Shown: piece by piece, positions 41,665 to 51,558 of the stretch
Position numbering within the stretch: the stretch's first letter is position 1
Layout of the letters: each line of letters starts with the position of its first letter
Source of the DNA: Pseudomonadota bacterium
GTDB taxonomy: Bacteria > Pseudomonadota > Gammaproteobacteria > Steroidobacterales > Steroidobacteraceae
Direction: 5' to 3'
NCBI GenBank assembly: GCA_003242685.1
Contig: QGVD01000010.1
Location: forward strand, 4,560-68,559
Length of the DNA: 64,000 nt
Translations under genes and position numbers: made by a program
Notes under the pieces: generated by a model
Told to the model about the DNA's origin: nothing
Database searches by the model: none
What the model saw: only the letters and a program-made list of their open reading frames with translations

Positions 41665-42998
41665 GCGGTGCGTCGCAGCCGGACGTGCGCCGCTATCTCG
41701 TGCAGCCTGGCGGCTCGATCGGCGGAGAGCTGCGGGTGCCGGGCGACAAGTCGATCTCGCACCGTGCGCTGATGCTCGGCGGCATCGCCGAGGGCCGAAC
41801 GGAGATCAGGGGATTCCTCGCGAGCGAGGACTGTCTCGCGACGCTGCGCGCGCTGCAGGCGCTCGGTGTGCGCATCGACCGGCCGGAGGAGCACCGCGTG
41901 ATCGTCGAAGGCGTGGGCCTCGACGGACTGCAGGCGCCCGCTGCGCCGCTCGACATGGGCAACGCGGGCACCGCGATGCGGCTCTTCATGGGTCTGCTCG
42001 CGCCGCAGCGCTTCGATTCCATCCTGGTCGGCGATGCCTCGCTCATGCGCCGGCCGATGGAGCGCGTCGCCGGACCTCTGCGGATGATGGGCGCCGACAT
42101 CGAGACGCACGAAGGGCGTCCGCCGGTGCGCATCCGAGGCGGCCGCACGCTGCGCGCGATCGATTTCCAGCTGCCGGTCGCGAGCGCACAGGTGAAGTCG
42201 GCGATCCTGCTCGCCACGCTCTGGGCGGACGGGAGAACGAAGCTCACGGAGCCGGCGCCCACCCGCGACCACACAGAGCGGATGCTGCGCGCATTCGGCG
42301 TCGAGCTGCTGCGCGACGGGCTGCAGGTCGCTCTGCAGGGCGGTCAGACACTGCGCGGCACGGAAGTCGACGTGCCGGCGGATTTCTCCTCGGCGGCGTT
42401 CTTCATCGTCGCGGGATGTCTCGCGGCGGAGCGGGGGCTCGTCATCCGTGACGTCGGCATCAATCCGACGCGCACGGGCCTCCTCGACATGCTGCGCGAG
42501 ATGGGGGCGGACATCCGGGTGCATCCGCATGCCGGCAGCTCCGCGGGTGCCGATCTCGAGCCGGTTGCGGACATCGAGGTCCGTGCCAGCAGGCTGCGGG
42601 GAATTCAGGTGCCGGAGTCGCTCGTACCGCTCGCGATCGACGAGTTTCCGATCTTCTTCATCGCCGCCGCGTGCGCGGAGGGCGAGACGCTGGTGCGCGG
42701 CGCGCTCGAGCTGCGGGTCAAGGAAAGCGACCGGCTGGCCGTGATGGCCGAGGGCCTCGGGCGGCTCGGAGTGAAGCATCAGCTCCTCGAGGACGGGTTG
42801 TGGATCCGGGGCGGCGAGGGCTTCGGCGGCGGCACGATCGACAGCCACGGCGACCACCGGATCGCCATGTCCTTCGCTGTCGCGAGTCTGCGTGCCAGGG
42901 CTCCGATCGAGATCCTGGACGTCGCGAACGTGGCCACGTCCTTCCCCGGCTTCCTCGAGACCGCGCGCCAGGCAGGGCTCGGCATCGAGCTCCTGTAG
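41661..42998 (+). CDS. aroA: 3-phosphoshikimate 1-carboxyvinyltransferase AroA, class II motifs
   Basis: GTG at 41661 overlaps the hisC stop; 445 residues. VPGDKSISHRALMLGGIAEG, MGNAGTAMRLFMGLLA and IKESDRLA-like VKESDRLAVMAEGL define EPSP synthase. Four motifs described for class II enzymes are all present: GDKS, SAQVK, RDHTE and NPTR. Class II members are often poorly inhibited by glyphosate. The enzyme joins phosphoenolpyruvate to shikimate 3-phosphate before chorismate. cmk starts 11 bases downstream. Confidence 0.96.
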   Translation: MSGASQPDVRRYLVQPGGSIGGELRVPGDKSISHRALMLGGIAEGRTEIRGFLASEDCLATLRALQALGVRIDRPEEHRVIVEGVGLDGLQAPAAPLDMGNAGTAMRLFMGLLAPQRFDSILVGDASLMRRPMERVAGPLRMMGADIETHEGRPPVRIRGGRTLRAIDFQLPVASAQVKSAILLATLWADGRTKLTEPAPTRDHTERMLRAFGVELLRDGLQVALQGGQTLRGTEVDVPADFSSAAFFIVAGCLAAERGLVIRDVGINPTRTGLLDMLREMGADIRVHPHAGSSAGADLEPVADIEVRASRLRGIQVPESLVPLAIDEFPIFFIAAACAEGETLVRGALELRVKESDRLAVMAEGLGRLGVKHQLLEDGLWIRGGEGFGGGTIDSHGDHRIAMSFAVASLRARAPIEILDVANVATSFPGFLETARQAGLGIELL

Positions 42999-43009
42999 AG
43001 GTCCCGCGC

Positions 43010-43699
43010 ATGATGAGGCCGCACGTTCCCATCGTGGCGATCGACGGGCCGAGCGGCTCGGGTAAGGGGACCATCAGCCGGGCGGTCGCGCGGTACGCCG
43101 GCTGGCACCTGCTCGACAGCGGTGCGCTCTACCGCCTGGTGGCCCTGGCGGGGCAGGCCCGCGGGCTCGATCCCCAGGACGTGGAGGGGCATGCGGCGCT
43201 CGCACGGACCATGAACGTCGAGTTCGGCGTCGGACCGCAGGGCGAGGAGGTCGTGAAGCTCGACGGGCGGGACGTCACCTCCGAGCTCAGGTCCGAGACG
43301 GCCGGGCAGGGCGCCTCCCGGGTGGCCGCCTGGCCCGAGGTCCGGACGGCGCTGCTGGCGCGCCAGAAGGCATTCGTGCAACCTCCCGGGCTCGTGGCCG
43401 ACGGCAGGGACATGGGCACGGTCGTGTTCCCGGAGGCGGACCTCAAGATCTTTCTCACCGCGAGCGCTGAGGAGCGCGCTCGCAGGCGCTATAAGCAGTT
43501 GAAAGACAAGGGGTCCGATGTTAGCCTTGCCGCCCTTTCGCGTGAGATAGCCGAGCGGGACTTGAGGGATTCGACCCGAGCGGTCGCGCCACTGAAGCCC
43601 GCCCCGGACGCCGAGCTCATCGACTCCACCGGTCTTTCTGCCGATGAGGTCGTCCAGAAAGTGCTGGCGCTCGGGCGCAGTCGCTCGCTCTGGCCCTGA
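43010..43699 (+). CDS. cmk: Cytidylate kinase
   Basis: 229 residues from ATG 43010 (a second ATG follows at once), eight bases behind AGAGGT. P-loop GPSGSGKGTISRAVA; DSGALYRLVA, DGRDMGTVVFPEADLKIFLTAS, and ERDLRDSTRAVAPLKPA are the CMP-binding and lid regions. It phosphorylates CMP and dCMP. The position between aroA and rpsA is conserved in proteobacteria. Confidence 0.96.
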   Translation: MMRPHVPIVAIDGPSGSGKGTISRAVARYAGWHLLDSGALYRLVALAGQARGLDPQDVEGHAALARTMNVEFGVGPQGEEVVKLDGRDVTSELRSETAGQGASRVAAWPEVRTALLARQKAFVQPPGLVADGRDMGTVVFPEADLKIFLTASAEERARRRYKQLKDKGSDVSLAALSREIAERDLRDSTRAVAPLKPAPDAELIDSTGLSADEVVQKVLALGRSRSLWP

Positions 43700-43843
43700 T
43701 CCGGCCGTCGGAGCGCGTCGAGCAGGTATCGGTCTTGCAAGGATGCGGAGACCGTGGTCAACAACTACCCCGGAGATTGCCGCGGATGCGGATCCGGGCC
43801 CGTGCACGGTCCGTGCGATACAGACGGACGTGCGAGTCAAGGT

Positions 43844-45523
43844 ATGACTGAAAGTTTCGCCCAACTCTTCGAGCAGAGCCTCGCCAATCAGCGCATTCGT
43901 CCCGGGATGATCCTCACCGGGCTCGTCGTCGACGTCACACCGGACGTCGTCATCGTCAACGTGGGTCTCAAGTCCGAGGCCGTCATCCCCGTCGAACAGT
44001 TCAAGAACGAGCGCGGCGAGGTGGAGGTCAAGCCGGGCGATCAGGTGGAGGTCGCGCTGGACTCCGTCGAAGACGGCACGGGCGAGACACGGCTGTCGCG
44101 CGAGAAGGCCAAGCGGGCGCGCACGTGGACGCGCCTCGAGCAGGCCTTCCAGAACTCCGAGATCGTCACCGGCGTCATCACGGGCCGCGTCAAGGGCGGC
44201 TTCACGGTGGAGATCGACAACGTACGCGCCTTCCTTCCGGGCTCGCTCGTCGACGTGCGCCCGGTGCGCGATACGTCGTACCTCGAAGGCAAGCCCCTCG
44301 AATTCAAGGTCATCAAGCTCGACCAGAAGCGCAACAACGTCGTCGTTTCGCGCCGCGCGGTCGTCGAGCAGGAGTTCTCCGCCGAGCGCAGCGCGCTCAT
44401 GGAGAATCTGCAGGAAGGCGCTGTCGTGCGCGGCACGGTCAAGAACCTCACCGACTACGGCGCGTTCGTGGACCTCGGCGGCATCGACGGCCTGCTGCAC
44501 ATCACCGACATGGCGTGGAAGCGCGTCAAGCATCCGTCGGAGGTCGTGAAGGTCGGCGACGAGATCGAGGTGCGCATCCTCAAGTTCGACCGCGAGCGCC
44601 AGCGGGTGTCGCTGGGCCTCAAGCAGCTCGGGGCCGACCCGTGGGAGAACATCTCCCGGCGCTATCCGCCGGGCACGCGCGTGTTCGGTAAGGTCACGAA
44701 CATCGCCGACTACGGCGCGTTCGTCGAGATCGAGGACGGCGTCGAGGGTCTGGTCCACGTGTCCGAGATGGACTGGACCAACAAGAACGTCAATCCGGCG
44801 AAGGTCGTGCACATCGGCCAGGAAGTCGAGGTCATGGTGCTCGACGTCGACGAGGAGCGGCGCCGCATCTCCCTCGGCCTGAAGCAGTGCAAGGCCAATC
44901 CGTGGAAGGAGTTCGCCGAGAACTACAACCGCGGCGACCGCGTCACGGGCCAGATCAAGTCCATCACGGACTTCGGCATCTTCATCGGCCTGCCGGGCGG
45001 CATCGACGGTCTGGTGCACCTCTCCGACATCTCCTGGGATCAGCCCGGCGAGGAAGCGGTGCGCAACTACCAGAAGGGCCAGACGGTCGAGGCGATGGTG
45101 CTCTCCATCGATCCCGAGCGCGAGCGCATCTCGCTCGGCATCAAGCAGCTCGCCAAGGATCCGTTCTCGGCCTACATCGCCGAGAACCCGAAGGGCAGCA
45201 TCGTGCGCGGCGTGGTGAAGGAGGTGGACGCCCGCGGTGCGGTCATCGATCTCGGCAACGGCGTCGAGGGACAGCTTCGTGCGTCGGAGCTCGGACGCGA
45301 TCGCGTCGAGGACGCGCGCACCGTGCTGAAGGTGGGCGACGAGATCGAGGCGAAGTTCACGGGCGTGGACCGCAAGTCGCGGACGATCACGCTGTCGATC
45401 AAGGCGAAGGAGGCCCACGAAGAGGCCGAGGCGGTGCAGAGCTACCGTTCGGATCAGGCTCCGGCGGGCACCACCTTGGGCGACCTGCTGAAGGAACAGA
45501 TCGGCTCGACCGATCGTGGCTGA
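43844..45523 (+). CDS. rpsA: 30S ribosomal protein S1
   Basis: ATG at 43844 gives MTESFAQLFEQSLANQ and 559 residues with six S1 domains; the third to sixth show clear GAFVDLGG/GAFVEIEDG-type strands and DxxxxRISLGLKQ closings. S1 holds mRNA on the 30S subunit. The start codon lacks a well-spaced ribosome site (AAGG lies only one base from ATG), like rpsA in E. coli, whose translation is autoregulated by S1. A 144-base leader separates it from cmk and contains no other gene. Confidence 0.97.
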   Translation: MTESFAQLFEQSLANQRIRPGMILTGLVVDVTPDVVIVNVGLKSEAVIPVEQFKNERGEVEVKPGDQVEVALDSVEDGTGETRLSREKAKRARTWTRLEQAFQNSEIVTGVITGRVKGGFTVEIDNVRAFLPGSLVDVRPVRDTSYLEGKPLEFKVIKLDQKRNNVVVSRRAVVEQEFSAERSALMENLQEGAVVRGTVKNLTDYGAFVDLGGIDGLLHITDMAWKRVKHPSEVVKVGDEIEVRILKFDRERQRVSLGLKQLGADPWENISRRYPPGTRVFGKVTNIADYGAFVEIEDGVEGLVHVSEMDWTNKNVNPAKVVHIGQEVEVMVLDVDEERRRISLGLKQCKANPWKEFAENYNRGDRVTGQIKSITDFGIFIGLPGGIDGLVHLSDISWDQPGEEAVRNYQKGQTVEAMVLSIDPERERISLGIKQLAKDPFSAYIAENPKGSIVRGVVKEVDARGAVIDLGNGVEGQLRASELGRDRVEDARTVLKVGDEIEAKFTGVDRKSRTITLSIKAKEAHEEAEAVQSYRSDQAPAGTTLGDLLKEQIGSTDRG

Positions 45524-45556
45524 CGGCCGCAGGGCCGCGCCCGCATAGGGGTTGGC

Positions 45557-45581
45557 GGGGCCGCGCCGCTGGCGCGGCCCC
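45557..45581 (+). other. Stem-loop between rpsA and ihfB
   Basis: GGGGCCGCGCC (45557-45567) pairs perfectly with GGCGCGGCCCC (45571-45581) around GCT. There is no U-tract, so it may reduce read-through or protect the rpsA 3' end rather than terminate fully. Confidence 0.6.
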
Positions 45582-45629
45582 GTGATCGGGCAGAAGGGCA
45601 GGCCGAGAAGAATTCCCGAAGGGCGACGC

Positions 45630-45932
45630 ATGACGAAATCGGAACTCATCGAGATCATCACTGCGAAGCAGAAACACTTGCCCGCCAAGGACGTCGAGCT
45701 GGCACTCAAGCAGATACTGGAGATCATGAGCGACGCTCTCTCGCAGGGCGAGCGCATCGAGATCCGCGGCTTCGGCAGCTTCTCGCTGCACTTCAGGCCG
45801 CCCCGCCAGGGGCGCAATCCCAAGACCGGCGAGACGGTCGCGCTCTCCGGCAAGTACGTCCCGCACTTCAAGCCGGGCAAGGATCTGCGCGAGCGCGTCA
45901 ACGAAGGCGCCCACCGCCCGATCCGCGACTGA
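45630..45932 (+). CDS. ihfB: Integration host factor subunit beta
   Basis: ATG at 45630 gives 100 residues: MTKSELIEIITAKQ, IEIRGFGSFSLHFRPPRQGRNPKTGE and VPHFKPGKDLRERVN. The beta-arm with RNPKTG and its proline intercalates and bends DNA. IHF is the usual architectural partner of sigma-54 promoters, and this window contains one near 56.3 kb. The rpsA-ihfB-lapB order is gammaproteobacterial; lapA, often present here, is missing. Confidence 0.96.
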   Translation: MTKSELIEIITAKQKHLPAKDVELALKQILEIMSDALSQGERIEIRGFGSFSLHFRPPRQGRNPKTGETVALSGKYVPHFKPGKDLRERVNEGAHRPIRD

Positions 45933-46020
45933 TCCTCACTCTTCCGCCCCGAACCGCCGTCATTTCCGGCGGGGAGGGGGTCACACCGGGCCGCGCGACG
46001 GGTTGCGGTAGACTGTCGGC

Positions 46021-47148
46021 GTGCTCGAGCTTCCCATCCTGCCGCTCGCACTCGCTTTCATCGTCGTCGGCGTGGCCGCCTGGCTGCTCGGACGACGCAG
46101 CGCGGGCGCGCGCACCGTGCGTCTGCCGCGTGATTACTACGTCGGCCTCGATCACCTGATCAACGACCGTTTCGACCGCGCCACCGAGGTCTTCGCGCGC
46201 ATGGCGCAGGTCGACGGCGATGCGGCCGAAATCCAGTTCGCGCTCGGGAGCCTGTTCCGGAAGCGCGGCGAGGTGGAGCGCGCGATCGCGATCCACAGCC
46301 GTCTGCGGGAGCAGGGCGCACCGGAGCTGCGCGACAGGGCGGCTTTCGCGCTCGCGCTCGATTATCTGAGCGCGGGGCTCATGGACCGGGCCGAGCGGCT
46401 CCTCGAAGAGCTCGCGGCGACGGGCGCATATCGCAACGTGGCGCTCGAGCGACTCGTCGGCGTCTACGAGCAGCAGGGCGACTGGGCGAGCGCCCTCAGA
46501 GTGTTCCATCAGCTTCCGCCGGCGCTGCAGAAGGAGCGGCGCAGGGCGGCCGCGCATTATCTGTGCGAGCTCGCCGAAGAGGCGCTGGTCCAGGGCGACG
46601 AGGAGCGTGCGGGGACGCTCCTCAGGCAGGCGCGGACACACGATCCGGACCTGCCGCGTGCGGAGCTCCTCAACGCGCGTCTCCTCGAGAAGCACGATCC
46701 GCACGCCGCGCTCGAGCGTTACATCGGAGCGGTGGAAGCGGCTCCGGGACTCGCGCTCGAGGTCATTCCGCGCGTGCTCGCGCTCGCGTCATCGATCGGC
46801 GAGCGGGGCGCGATTTCGGAGCTGGCCGCACGGCTGCGCGGAACGGGCCGGTTCTCGTCGCGGCAGATCGCCTGGCTCCTCGCGACTGCGTTGCCGTCGG
46901 ATGCGACGGGCGAGCTCGCGGACGCGGTGACCGAACTCCTCGCCGAGTGCGGTCCGACGAACGGCGCGCTCACGATCGGCACGCTCCTCACCCGCATCGG
47001 CGATGCGGGCGGCCGCTACCAGTGCGAGCAGTGCGGACTGCACAGCGTCGGCTGGTTCTGGCGCTGCCCGAAATGCCGCACCTGGGACTGTCTGCGGCCC
47101 GTGGTGTTCTCCTGGTCCGAGCGCGCAGAGGAAACCGCTCGCGCGTGA
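46021..47148 (+). CDS. lapB: Lipopolysaccharide assembly protein LapB (YciM)
   Basis: 375 residues. One N-terminal membrane anchor (PILPLALAFIVVGVAAWLLG) is followed by TPR repeats (about 40-330; DYYVGLDHLINDRFDRATEVF is typical) and a C-terminal rubredoxin-like zinc knuckle, YQCEQCG...WRCPKCRTWD. LapB controls LpxC turnover with FtsH and coordinates LPS synthesis. GTG at 46021 has no ribosome site; TAGACT at 46009-46014 would place transcription start almost on the GTG, so a leaderless message is possible. lapA is absent. Confidence 0.94.
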   Translation: MLELPILPLALAFIVVGVAAWLLGRRSAGARTVRLPRDYYVGLDHLINDRFDRATEVFARMAQVDGDAAEIQFALGSLFRKRGEVERAIAIHSRLREQGAPELRDRAAFALALDYLSAGLMDRAERLLEELAATGAYRNVALERLVGVYEQQGDWASALRVFHQLPPALQKERRRAAAHYLCELAEEALVQGDEERAGTLLRQARTHDPDLPRAELLNARLLEKHDPHAALERYIGAVEAAPGLALEVIPRVLALASSIGERGAISELAARLRGTGRFSSRQIAWLLATALPSDATGELADAVTELLAECGPTNGALTIGTLLTRIGDAGGRYQCEQCGLHSVGWFWRCPKCRTWDCLRPVVFSWSERAEETARA

Positions 47149-47254
47149 ATCGGCGCGATCGCGGCGCGAATCGCGCTCGGCGCGCCGCCCGGCGCCTCCT
47201 ACTCTCTGCGCCCGTCGGCGGCGCGTGCCGCCGTTCACTGCATGGAGGCGCATC

Positions 47255-47560
47255 ATGCGAAAGCTTCGTTCACTGCTGGCACTGACTCTCGCGGCTCCGT
47301 TCGCCGCCTGGGCGGGTCCCGTCAACATCAACACGGCCGACGCGGCCACACTGGCGAAGGAGCTCAAGGGAATCGGTCTCGCGCGGGCACAGGCGATCGT
47401 CGCCTATCGCGAACAGCACGGTCCCTTCAAGTCGGCCGACGAGCTCACGCTGGTCAAGGGTATCGGCCAGAAGGTGGTCGACGAGAACCGGGCGAACATC
47501 CGCGTCGACACGGACCGTGCCGCTCCTCAGGCGGCGAAATCCGAATCACCCGGGTCCTGA
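47255..47560 (+). CDS. ComEA-like helix-hairpin-helix protein, exported
   Basis: ATG at 47255, behind GGAGG, gives 101 residues. A signal peptide (KLRSLLALTLAAPFAAWA, cleavage near GPV) precedes two helix-hairpin-helix motifs: VNINTADAATLAKELKGIGLARAQAIV and LTLVKGIGQKVVDENRANI. Such proteins resemble the DNA-binding end of ComEA and are thought to bind DNA in the periplasm, possibly in natural transformation. No other competence genes are in the window. Confidence 0.88.
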   Translation: MRKLRSLLALTLAAPFAAWAGPVNINTADAATLAKELKGIGLARAQAIVAYREQHGPFKSADELTLVKGIGQKVVDENRANIRVDTDRAAPQAAKSESPGS

Positions 47561-47623
47561 CTTCCTGTTGCCGCCCCCGAGGCGGCCGGCGATCGCGCAG
47601 TACCACCCGCTGCCGTCGTGCCT

Positions 47624-47659
47624 GCCGATGCACGCCGCTGCGTGCATCGGCTTTCTTTT
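47624..47659 (+). terminator. Rho-independent terminator before galU
   Basis: GCCGATGCACGC (47624-47635) pairs perfectly over 12 bases with GCGTGCATCGGC (47640-47651) around CGCT and is followed by TTTCTTTT. It is the best intrinsic terminator in the window and ends the transcript of the ComEA-like gene. Confidence 0.85.
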
Positions 47660-47734
47660 CGCGCGATTCAGACGGGCGGCGCCGTACCGGCTAAACTTGG
47701 CGGATCGTTTCGGATTCTCGCAAGGGAGTGGTGC

Positions 47735-48664
47735 ATGAGCCTCAAGTCGGTCATCCGTACGGCAGTCTTTCCCGTCGCCGGCCGCGGTACGCGTTTCCTC
47801 CCGGCGACGAAGGCGAGCCCGAAGGAGATGCTGCCGGTCGTCGACAAGCCGCTCATTCAGTACGCCGTGGAAGAGGCGCTGGCGGCGGGTGCGACGCGGC
47901 TCGTGTTCATCACGGGCGCTTCCAAGCGTGCCATCGAGGATCACTTCGATTCCGACCAGGAGCTCGAGCACATGCTCGAACGGCAGGGCAAGAGCGATCT
48001 CCTCAATCAGATCCGCAGCGTCCTGCCATCGTATGCGGCCTGCATCTTCATCCGCCAGCCGGCGCCTCTCGGGCTCGGCCACGCCGTACTCTGCGCGCAG
48101 CCGGCGGTCGGATCCGAGCCGTTCTTCGTACATCTCGCCGACGACCTCATCCGCAGCGACGTGCCGTGCCTCAAGCAGATGGCGGAGGTGTATGCGGCCA
48201 AGCGCGCGAGCGTGCTGGGCGTCGAAGTCGTGCCGCGCAGGGAGACGGACAAGTACGGCATCGTCGAGGTGGAAGCAGAGCGCTCCGCGACGAGCCGCGT
48301 GCGCAGCATCGTCGAGAAGCCGAAGCCGGCCGTCGCTCCGTCGACGCTGGCAGTGGTGGGTCGGTACGTCCTCACGCCGTCGATCTTCGAGCATCTCGAG
48401 AAGATCGACCGCGGCGCGGGCGGGGAGATCCAGCTCACCGACGGCATCGCTTCCCTGATGCAGGAAGAGGCCGTCTACGCCTATCGCTTCACGGGCAAGC
48501 GTTACGACTGCGGCAGCAAGCTCGGCTATCTGCAGGCCACGGTCGAATACGCTCTCGGCCACCCGCAGCTCGGAAAGGATTTCCGCGCATACCTGCAGAC
48601 GCTCACGCGCGGCGGGCGGCGGACCGCGAGAAAGTCCGCGAAGAAGCGGCGCTCCCGCCGCTGA
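47735..48664 (+). CDS. galU: UTP--glucose-1-phosphate uridylyltransferase GalU
   Basis: ATG at 47735 follows AGGGAG; 309 residues. AVFPVAGRGTRFLPATKASPKEMLPVVDKP binds nucleotide (residues 10-40), with LGLGHAVLCAQP, HLADDLI and KRYDCGSKLGYLQATVEYAL further on. It forms UDP-glucose for envelope polysaccharides. The end is very basic (RRTARKSAKKRRSRR). TAAACT about 40 bases upstream may be the -10 element. Confidence 0.96.
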   Translation: MSLKSVIRTAVFPVAGRGTRFLPATKASPKEMLPVVDKPLIQYAVEEALAAGATRLVFITGASKRAIEDHFDSDQELEHMLERQGKSDLLNQIRSVLPSYAACIFIRQPAPLGLGHAVLCAQPAVGSEPFFVHLADDLIRSDVPCLKQMAEVYAAKRASVLGVEVVPRRETDKYGIVEVEAERSATSRVRSIVEKPKPAVAPSTLAVVGRYVLTPSIFEHLEKIDRGAGGEIQLTDGIASLMQEEAVYAYRFTGKRYDCGSKLGYLQATVEYALGHPQLGKDFRAYLQTLTRGGRRTARKSAKKRRSRR

Positions 48665-48677
48665 GCCGTTCGATACT

Positions 48678-48704
48678 CCGCTCTGCCCGCGGCCGGAAGA
48701 GCGG
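48678..48704. terminator. Possible bidirectional terminator hairpin, galU/kinase gene
   Basis: CCGCTCT (48678-48684) pairs with AGAGCGG (48698-48704) in the 41-base gap between two convergent genes. There is no clear T-run on either strand, so strength is uncertain. Confidence 0.35.
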
Positions 48705-48705
48705 T

Positions 48706-50039
48706 TCAGGCTTCCTGCGCCTGCGCCGCGTCCGCGCGGGGCAGCCACACGGAAACCAGCGCGCCTCCGTCCGTCCGGTTCGCGAGGCTCAGGCGACCGC
48801 CGTGCGCTTCGACGATCTCGCGGCACAGCGTGAGTCCGAGCCCCGTGCCGGTCGGCTTCGTAGAGAAGAACGGCAGCAGTGCGTCGCGCAGGACCTCTTC
48901 CGTGAGTCCCGCGCCGCGGTCCGCCACCTCGATCACGAATCCGCCGCCGTGCTCGCTCACGGAAACGGTGATCTCCTCCGGAGGAGAGCCGGACTCCGCG
49001 GCGTTCTTGAGCAGGTTGATCATGACCTGCTCGAGCTGACTGGAATCGAAATGCCCCGGCCGCTCGGGCAGAGTCCCGCACACGCGGAACGTCGCGGCTC
49101 CTTCGAGGCGGGCCAGGAACGTGGGCCACGGGACCGCCTGCGGGCGCGGCCGCGGAAGCTTCGCGAAACGCGCGTAACCCTCGATGAACGTCGTGAGGTG
49201 TGCCGCGCGATTCTCGATCGTCGAGAAGACGCGTTCGAGCTGCACGGGATCGGGCTCGTGAACGAGCAGCCGGCCCGAATGCGCCAGAGACGAGATCGGC
49301 GCGAGCGAGTTGTTGAGCTCGTGCGCGATCACGCGGATCACGCGCTTCCAGATGGCGACTTCCTGCGCGGCGAGCTCGCGCGTGAGCTGCTTGAGGAGCA
49401 CCAGCCGGTGCGGCTGGGTGTTGAGCAGAAAGCGGCGCTGCGACAGGTGGAAGACGTGCGATTCACCGGCGACGTCCATGGTGAAGAGCCGGTCGCCTTC
49501 CGCGGCGAGCGCCTCGCGCAGCGCCGGCGGTGCGCCACCGAGCACGCTGGACAGCTCGAGACCCTCGAGCTTGCGGCCGCCCATCAGGAGCTGCCGAGCG
49601 GCGACGTTGCTGTAGACCACCCGGTCGGCGGCGTTGGTCAGCACCAGCGCGAGCGGTGAGGTCTGAATCATCGTATCGAGCAGCAGCTCGCGCTGATACA
49701 GATCCAGCCGCTCGCGGCGCAGCAGCTCGCCGAGCGAGTTGTAGGCCGTCACGAGCTCATGCAGCTCTCGCGCGGCCGGCGGGCTGACGCTGATGCTGAA
49801 GTCGTGGTCCCTCAGGCTCACGATGCCGTCGCGCACCGCGTTGAGCACGCGCATCCACGGTTCGGTCACGCGTGCCGAAAGCCACACGATGAACGGCGCA
49901 AGGATCAGCACTGTGAGTCCCGCACCGAGCCAGGCGGAACCGAGCCAGCGCGTCGCGAGGGCGGCGCCCACCGCGGCGGCGACGCCGACGAGCGCAACGG
50001 CCAGGGCAACCCGGCCGGCGAGCGAGGTACGTGGTCGCA

Positions 50040-50040
<1 letters not shown>
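48706..50040 (-). CDS. NtrY-like sensor histidine kinase
   Basis: 444 residues. Two membrane helices (about 10-55), a HAMP-like linker (ARVTEPWMRVLNAVRDGI), a PAS domain (about 120-220), the phosphoacceptor histidine in VIRVIAHELNNSLAPISSLAHS, and the ATPase with N-box NLLKNAAES, DRGAGL and GTGLGLTLCREIVEAHGG. It lacks a large periplasmic domain, so the signal is probably sensed in or near the membrane or by the PAS. It is translated right after the sigma-54 activator (TGATG overlap), so the two form a two-component pair. Confidence 0.92.
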
Positions 50041-51440
<1,400 letters not shown>

Positions 51441-51509
51441 GGGCTTGGATGCAGCGGCCGTTCGGGGGGTTGCGGCTCCTGGACGATCGATCCTCGGGAA
51501 AGGGCCGCA

Positions 51510-51550
51510 AGTATGACACGTGCCCGCGGGCCCCGAAGGGCCGCGGGCAC
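51510..51550 (-). other. Hairpin and possible promoter between exporter and regulator genes
   Basis: GTGCCCGCGG (51520-51529) and CCGCGGGCAC (51541-51550) form a 10-base stem with further CCC/GGG pairing inside. Next to it the minus strand reads TGTCATACT (51518-51510), an extended -10-like element. The 118-base gap may thus partly end the exporter transcript and start a separate one for the two regulators. Confidence 0.4.
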
Positions 51551-51558
51551 GACACCGG

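Noticed and set aside
42779..46051. 1090-codon open frame on the minus strand across aroA, cmk, rpsA and ihfB
   Set aside because: It crosses four well-identified plus-strand genes and has no protein-family features of its own.
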